Below are positions 60,626 to 64,000 of a DNA stretch of 64,000 nucleotides, piece after piece (within the stretch, counting starts at the first letter, position 1; each line of letters opens with the position of its first letter). The position numbers and the translations under genes were made by a program. The stretch is taken from contig JACQFP010000036.1 of NCBI GenBank assembly GCA_016200005.1, positions 62,001-126,000 on the forward strand. The letters run 5' to 3'. Origin of the DNA: Verrucomicrobiota bacterium (lineage in GTDB: Bacteria; Verrucomicrobiota; Verrucomicrobiia; Limisphaerales; PALSA-1396). The notes under the pieces were generated by a model. It saw nothing but the letters and a program-made list of their open reading frames with translations, ran no database searches and was not told the origin of the DNA.

Positions 60626-61390
60626 CTACTTGGCGACACCATTGGCTGCGGCTTCAGGGTCGATCTTTTTCAGCGCCTCTGCGCAGAACACGCGAACATT
60701 ACCATCGCCATCTTTCAAGCCATCGATAAGCGAACCAACCAGAACTGAAGCATTCGACGATGTGATTGACCAGGGTGCAAACGATATAACCATTGCGGTT
60801 CTGGAACGCACCCACGCGTTTGAGTTTCTCAGTCCGGTAACCAAAGCTGGCACTGCTTTAGGACCAATAGCCGCAAGTGCGCTCGCAGCGTAATATGCAG
60901 TGTCTTCCCCATTTAAAAGTTGCGTCAATTCAGGGATGGCTGGTTCAGCAATCGGTCCAAGTGCGTTGAAGCCAGAGACTGCAAGAACGCGGCACTCTTC
61001 ACCGGGCGGGTAAGCATATTCGATAGTCCCTCTGATTTGTCTTTTGTCCCACTCCCGACGCAATCTCGTCCAAGATTGTCTCCAAGATGGGTCTTTGTCT
61101 TGGACCATTCGCAACAGAGCTGGCAACGAATTCGTTCCGAGTCCACGAATAACATTAGCTGCTGAGGGATTGCCGCTTCGGACTTCAGTTAGCCACACTC
61201 TCAGGGGCCTCCCTTGGAAACGAGGCTCTGATTTATACCAAGACAGAATTACTCCGCTAATCGCCAATACGACAAAGACCCAGAGTGCAAGGCGCCGACG
61301 GTTCATAAATAAAAAGGTTGACCCAATCAAATCCATCCGCGGCGGCGGGGCGAGTTGCTTGAGTTTGTCGCGGTATTGCTGGCGGCGCAT
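60626..61390 (-). CDS. HEAT-repeat membrane-anchored protein
   Basis: 254 residues if ATG 61390 is used. That ATG overlaps the stop of the preceding gene (TGATG), suggesting coupling; ATG 61306 (MNRRRLALWVF) is an alternative giving 226. A membrane helix (LALWVFVVLAISGVILSWY) is followed by a PLRVWLTEVRSG segment and HEAT-like pairs (LGPIAEPAIPELTQLLNGED, AASALAAIGPKAVPALVTGL, VGSLIDGLKDGDGNVRVFCA). The N-terminal 30 residues (RDKLKQLAPPPRMDLIGS) come from direct repeat D. Role unknown; probably a protein-binding scaffold outside the inner membrane. Confidence 0.78.
   Translation of the reverse strand: MRRQQYRDKLKQLAPPPRMDLIGSTFLFMNRRRLALWVFVVLAISGVILSWYKSEPRFQGRPLRVWLTEVRSGNPSAANVIRGLGTNSLPALLRMVQDKDPSWRQSWTRLRREWDKRQIRGTIEYAYPPGEECRVLAVSGFNALGPIAEPAIPELTQLLNGEDTAYYAASALAAIGPKAVPALVTGLRNSNAWVRSRTAMVISFAPWSITSSNASVLVGSLIDGLKDGDGNVRVFCAEALKKIDPEAAANGVAK
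61319..61388. repeat. Direct repeat D flanking a two-gene cassette
   Basis: GACCCAATCAAATCC and GAGTTGCTTGAGTTTGTCGC within this stretch match 62096-62165 in the same orientation, about 70% overall. It lies immediately downstream of the small gene 61390-61617 on the minus strand. Confidence 0.7.
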
Positions 61391-61617
61391 CAGGGTTTCT
61401 TTTGCGGCGGTTTGGGAAGTCTCTCCTGCTTCACCCAATCACCAAAATCCCGCGCCACTGCGGCCTCCAATGCGGGACCGGAAAAACCGGAACGTCGGGA
61501 AGCTGTCTCGAGCGCGACCTTGTATCGGCGCAGCATTTCCGGTTTCTCAGAACCGGAGCAAAACCGTAGATCATATTTTGCGCCGTGGAGATTGGCGATG
61601 TAATCAGGCCTTGGCAC
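61390..61617 (-). CDS. Small hypothetical protein, second gene of a cassette
   Basis: 75 residues from GTG 61617, overlapping the preceding gene by 14 bases. It opens MPRPDYIANLHGAKYDLRFC and ends ERLPKPPQKKP. Basic, no signal. Not recognised. The tight overlap with 61604-62035 indicates co-translation, as in toxin-antitoxin or small two-component modules, but no toxin motif is seen. Confidence 0.6.
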   Translation of the reverse strand: MPRPDYIANLHGAKYDLRFCSGSEKPEMLRRYKVALETASRRSGFSGPALEAAVARDFGDWVKQERLPKPPQKKP

Positions 61618-62035
61618 CGAATACGGCCTCCCGAACCTTTATCAACTCATCCTCAGTGAAGCCGTGATGCCATTCGCGAAGACTCTGCTCCAACTCCTCC
61701 ACATAAGCTTCAATCTCTTCGTGCTTGATCTTGAATCTCGCGAGGTCGTCCGGCTTGAACCGTCTTGAATCGATTATCAAAGCGCGTCCGATGGCGAGGA
61801 GTCCATGAAGGCAAAGGGCGTGAAATTGCAGATCGATTGGCTTCGGGGTGCCGAGGATGATGCGCTTGTTCTCGATTTTTCGGAATTGTTTGACGGCCAG
61901 GTCCCACTGGAAAAGTTTCTGGGCGAAGAGATCACTTTCCGCTTCGCGGGCGACATCCTTGATCAAATCCTCAACCCATGCCCATTCTTCCCGCGTGATG
62001 CTGTCTTCATCGAACCGTTGTTGGAGCGGAGCCAT
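61604..62035 (-). CDS. Hypothetical helical protein, first gene of a cassette
   Basis: 143 residues from ATG 62035 (MAPLQQRFDEDSITREEWAW); TTG 62056 is possible. Predicted all-helical and charged: EEWAWVEDLIKDVAREAESD, WDLAVKQFRKIENKRI, DLQFHALCLHGLLAIGRALI, HEEIEAYVEELEQSLREW. No family recognised. It and the next gene sit between direct repeats U and D. Confidence 0.65.
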   Translation of the reverse strand: MAPLQQRFDEDSITREEWAWVEDLIKDVAREAESDLFAQKLFQWDLAVKQFRKIENKRIILGTPKPIDLQFHALCLHGLLAIGRALIIDSRRFKPDDLARFKIKHEEIEAYVEELEQSLREWHHGFTEDELIKVREAVFGAKA

Positions 62036-62095
62036 GGCAAAAGTTATGTCTGCCAACGTAAGCCGTCAAGCACCACAAAAGCCCTGAAGTAGCCC

Positions 62096-62165
62096 GATTC
62101 AATCAAGTCCACATGCAGTAACGGAGTGAGTTGCTTGAGCTTGTCGCGGTTTTGCAGACCGCGCG
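62096..62165. repeat. Direct repeat U flanking a two-gene cassette
   Basis: Partner of 61319-61388. On the minus strand both encode a similar peptide: [19 protein letters not shown] here, RDKLKQLAPPPRMDLIGST in D. It lies between ruvB (divergent) and gene 61604-62035. Confidence 0.7.
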
Positions 62166-62243
62166 TTTCACAAGCGTTGCCGCCGCGCCGTGTTTCGCGT
62201 TTCCCCTTGCCGCCCTTTCGCCCTTTCCGCATTCTGTCGCGCG

Positions 62244-63260
62244 ATGGCTGAGCGACCGGTTTCTACTTTGAACAAACCCGACGTTGCGTTGGAGATGACG
62301 CTGCGCCCTTCCCTCTTTTCCGAATTCACCGGCCAGGCCAAGGTCAAGGAGCGACTGGAAATCGCCGTCGCCGCCGCCCGGCAACGCGGCGAAGCACTCG
62401 ACCATATCCTGCTCAACGGCCCGCCCGGCTTGGGCAAAACCACGCTCGCCAATATCCTCGCCAAGGCGATGGGCGCAAATCTCAAAAGCACCAGCGGCCC
62501 GACCATCGAAAAGGCGGGCGACCTTGCCGGCTTGCTCACCAATCTCGAAGAGGGTGACGTGCTGTTCATCGACGAAATCCATCGGTTGCAAAAAACCATC
62601 GAGGAATATCTTTATCCGGCGATGGAAGATTTCAAGTTGGACATCATCATCGATCAAGGCCCGAACGCCCGAAGTGTGCGGCTCAACCTGCCGCGCTTCA
62701 CGCTCATTGGCGCAACGACGCGCAGCGGATTGCTCACCGCGCCGTTGCTGACGCGCTTTGCCGTGCGCGAGCGGCTCGATTATTACCACGCCGATCAATT
62801 GCAAACGATCATCGTCCGCTCGGCGCGCCTGTTGAACGTCGAGGTTGAAGACGCCGGTGCGCACGAAATCGCCCGGCGCAGTCGCGGCACGCCGCGCATC
62901 GCGAACAACCTGCTTCGTCGCGTCCGCGATTATGCCCAGGTCAAACACGATGGCCGCATCACCGCCGACGTCGCGGACAAGGCGCTCGCGATGCTTGAAA
63001 TCGATCAGAATGGTCTCGATGAAATGGACAAGCGCATCCTCGAAACCATTATCGTGAAATTTGGTGGCGGACCGGTGGGTGTTGGTTCGCTCTCGGTTGC
63101 AGTTGGCGAAGAGCCGGACACACTCGAAGAAGTCTATGAGCCGTATCTCATCATGGAGGGTTATCTGAATCGCACGCCGCAAGGCCGTGTCGCCACGGAA
63201 TTGAGTTACAAGAAACTCGGCTTGAAAGCGCTGAAAGGAAACCAGCAGGGCTTGCTCTGA
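62244..63260 (+). CDS. ruvB: Holliday junction branch-migration ATPase RuvB
   Basis: 338 residues from ATG 62244 ([20 protein letters not shown]); the frame upstream is not part of it. Walker [15 protein letters not shown], Walker [11 protein letters not shown], sensor 1 [10 protein letters not shown] and the arginine finger region in [11 protein letters not shown] are present, followed by the winged helix [17 protein letters not shown]. It drives branch migration with RuvA, whose gene is not in the window. The stop is 7 bases from the convergent prepilin-like gene. Confidence 0.97.
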   Translation: MAERPVSTLNKPDVALEMTLRPSLFSEFTGQAKVKERLEIAVAAARQRGEALDHILLNGPPGLGKTTLANILAKAMGANLKSTSGPTIEKAGDLAGLLTNLEEGDVLFIDEIHRLQKTIEEYLYPAMEDFKLDIIIDQGPNARSVRLNLPRFTLIGATTRSGLLTAPLLTRFAVRERLDYYHADQLQTIIVRSARLLNVEVEDAGAHEIARRSRGTPRIANNLLRRVRDYAQVKHDGRITADVADKALAMLEIDQNGLDEMDKRILETIIVKFGGGPVGVGSLSVAVGEEPDTLEEVYEPYLIMEGYLNRTPQGRVATELSYKKLGLKALKGNQQGLL

Positions 63261-63267
63261 TCGCGGT

Positions 63268-64000
63268 TCAGAAGATCGGCACCTTCTCGGGCACGGCTCT
63301 GAACAGACGACCGAGGTCACGGTCGCCGTTGTTGGCGGCCGGTTGCAGCACGGTCCAGGTGTTCAAACCGGAGATCCGCATCGTGTTGGGTTCCATCCAG
63401 TGCCAGGCCTCGGCATGACCGTCGGCAAACGTGAACGTGCCGCCGTTATTATGCCGCGTGGCGGGGAAGCTGATCCAGGTCCAGAGCGTCGTTCCAAAGA
63501 GCCACCACTGATCCGGCGCGTTGATGCCGAACGCGCTCTGCTGGATGCTCTTTTCGTTTTCGTCGATGAAAACGATGGCCTTGGTGGGGCCAGGGTTGCG
63601 AATCTGCGCCAGCTTGTGCCAGCACCTTTTGAAGTCAGAGTCCGTCGGATCCCCGCGCACGTTCATGTACATGTTCATGGACACACTGCGAGTGCGCGGA
63701 ATCTGGCCCTGGTCGCGAACGGTGGAGCGATCGGTCGGGCACTTGTAGATGTTGACGGATTGGTTGTAATTGAACATCACACCCCGTTGGATGTTCGTCA
63801 GTGTGGTGTCGGTCCAGGCGTTGCCCTGCAACCAGGAGTTGGCTCCCACACTCAAGCCTGCGCGCGCCGAGGTCACGAGCGCTTCATTGGCGGGGAGCGC
63901 GTCACCGTGATCGTCGCAGTACATCTGCCAGCAGAGTTGGAGCTGGCGGTAGTTGTTGAGACACCCGATCTGCTGCGCCTTGGCTTTGGCCTTCCCCAGA
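63268..64000 (-). CDS. Prepilin-type protein, 5' end outside the window
   Basis: The frame is open to the right edge, so the prepilin signal itself is not visible. The visible part starts LGKAKAKAQQIGCLNNYRQL, matching the stretch just after the signal helix in the other three members here. It continues QMYCDDHGDALPAN, YKCPTDRSTVRDQGQIPRTR, IVFIDENEKSIQQSAFGINA and FTFADGHAEAWHWMEPNTM. About 243 residues are present. Same family as 7462, 50325 and 59667. Confidence 0.9.
   Translation of the reverse strand, partial: LGKAKAKAQQIGCLNNYRQLQLCWQMYCDDHGDALPANEALVTSARAGLSVGANSWLQGNAWTDTTLTNIQRGVMFNYNQSVNIYKCPTDRSTVRDQGQIPRTRSVSMNMYMNVRGDPTDSDFKRCWHKLAQIRNPGPTKAIVFIDENEKSIQQSAFGINAPDQWWLFGTTLWTWISFPATRHNNGGTFTFADGHAEAWHWMEPNTMRISGLNTWTVLQPAANNGDRDLGRLFRAVPEKVPIF

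Noticed and set aside
62103-63320. 405-codon minus-strand frame opposite ruvB
   Set aside because: RuvB on the plus strand is unmistakable; the antisense frame is a composition effect.
1-64000. tRNA, rRNA, riboswitch or prophage attachment sites
   Set aside because: No cloverleaf with a GTTCGA-type T-loop, no rRNA stretch, no recognisable riboswitch core and no integrase were seen by eye; a covariance-model scan would be the proper test.

Overview
The window reads as chromosomal DNA of a Verrucomicrobiota bacterium, most likely from the Pedosphaera/Limisphaera side of the phylum. No marker is decisive. The evidence is the combination of several prepilin-type proteins ending in an FADGHAE-like motif, a kinase of the MELADDAG...GLVHRDIKPSN type with WD40 repeats, an ECF sigma factor fused to a membrane anchor and carboxypeptidase-regulatory-like domains, a squalene-hopene-cyclase relative, and LpxK/LpxL/heptosyltransferase genes that imply a Gram-negative outer membrane. 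There are no rRNA or tRNA genes, no CRISPR array and no recognisable transposase.

Layout. 1-3.2 kb: end of a DUF2851 gene, infC, a PH-domain protein and recA. 3.8-7.4 kb: a Ser/Thr kinase/WD40 protein split by an in-frame amber codon. 7.5-22.3 kb: a prepilin-like protein, a 3,147-residue secreted NHL/HYR/FG-GAP/Ig protein, a MauG-like dihaem protein, a small secreted protein, a divergent ECF sigma factor and a FmdB zinc ribbon. 22.4-33 kb: single-domain response regulator, two ABC-2 permeases, glycogen phosphorylase, rlmN, two conserved hypotheticals and the sigma-factor fusion. 33-43.4 kb: hisH, sod, a secreted propeller-like protein, an Ada-type methyltransferase, an antitoxin/PIN pair, lysS, then purN-small basic protein-hisG-bS22-like protein in one direction, a TPR lipoprotein and DUF2203. 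43.4-49.8 kb: C39-like lipoprotein, AMP-ligase, small membrane proteins, a decayed toxin-antitoxin locus, a FabZ-like dehydratase and the cyclase. 49.8-54.2 kb: accessory secreted and membrane proteins. 54.3-64 kb: a pseudouridine synthase, an LPS operon (lpxK-lpxL-waaF), a deoxyhypusine-synthase relative, prepilin-like proteins, a small unknown gene cassette and ruvB.

The most unusual feature is the repeat biology. Short tandem arrays with a 7-base period recur in at least nine places. Several lie inside conserved genes and keep the frame open: rlmN, a heptosyltransferase (twice) and the kinase. Others form the N-terminal codons of a permease and a lipoprotein. A second class, palindromes of about 50-75 bases, sits in frame in the AMP-ligase and the pseudouridine synthase, and one arm of the second palindrome recurs in the ECF sigma factor. 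This resembles the behaviour of Rickettsia palindromic elements, but in a different phylum and with two sequence classes. A partial duplication of the fabZ end, interrupted in one copy by a large palindrome, gives an occupied/empty site comparison.

Other points: a region of about 235 bp duplicated upstream of two neighbouring secreted-protein genes, a full-length Shine-Dalgarno at recA placed for an ATT start, a dyad in the sod leader, and two tiny basic-protein genes either side of hisG. Starts were chosen from Shine-Dalgarno placement, signal peptides and family alignment from memory; no searches were run.
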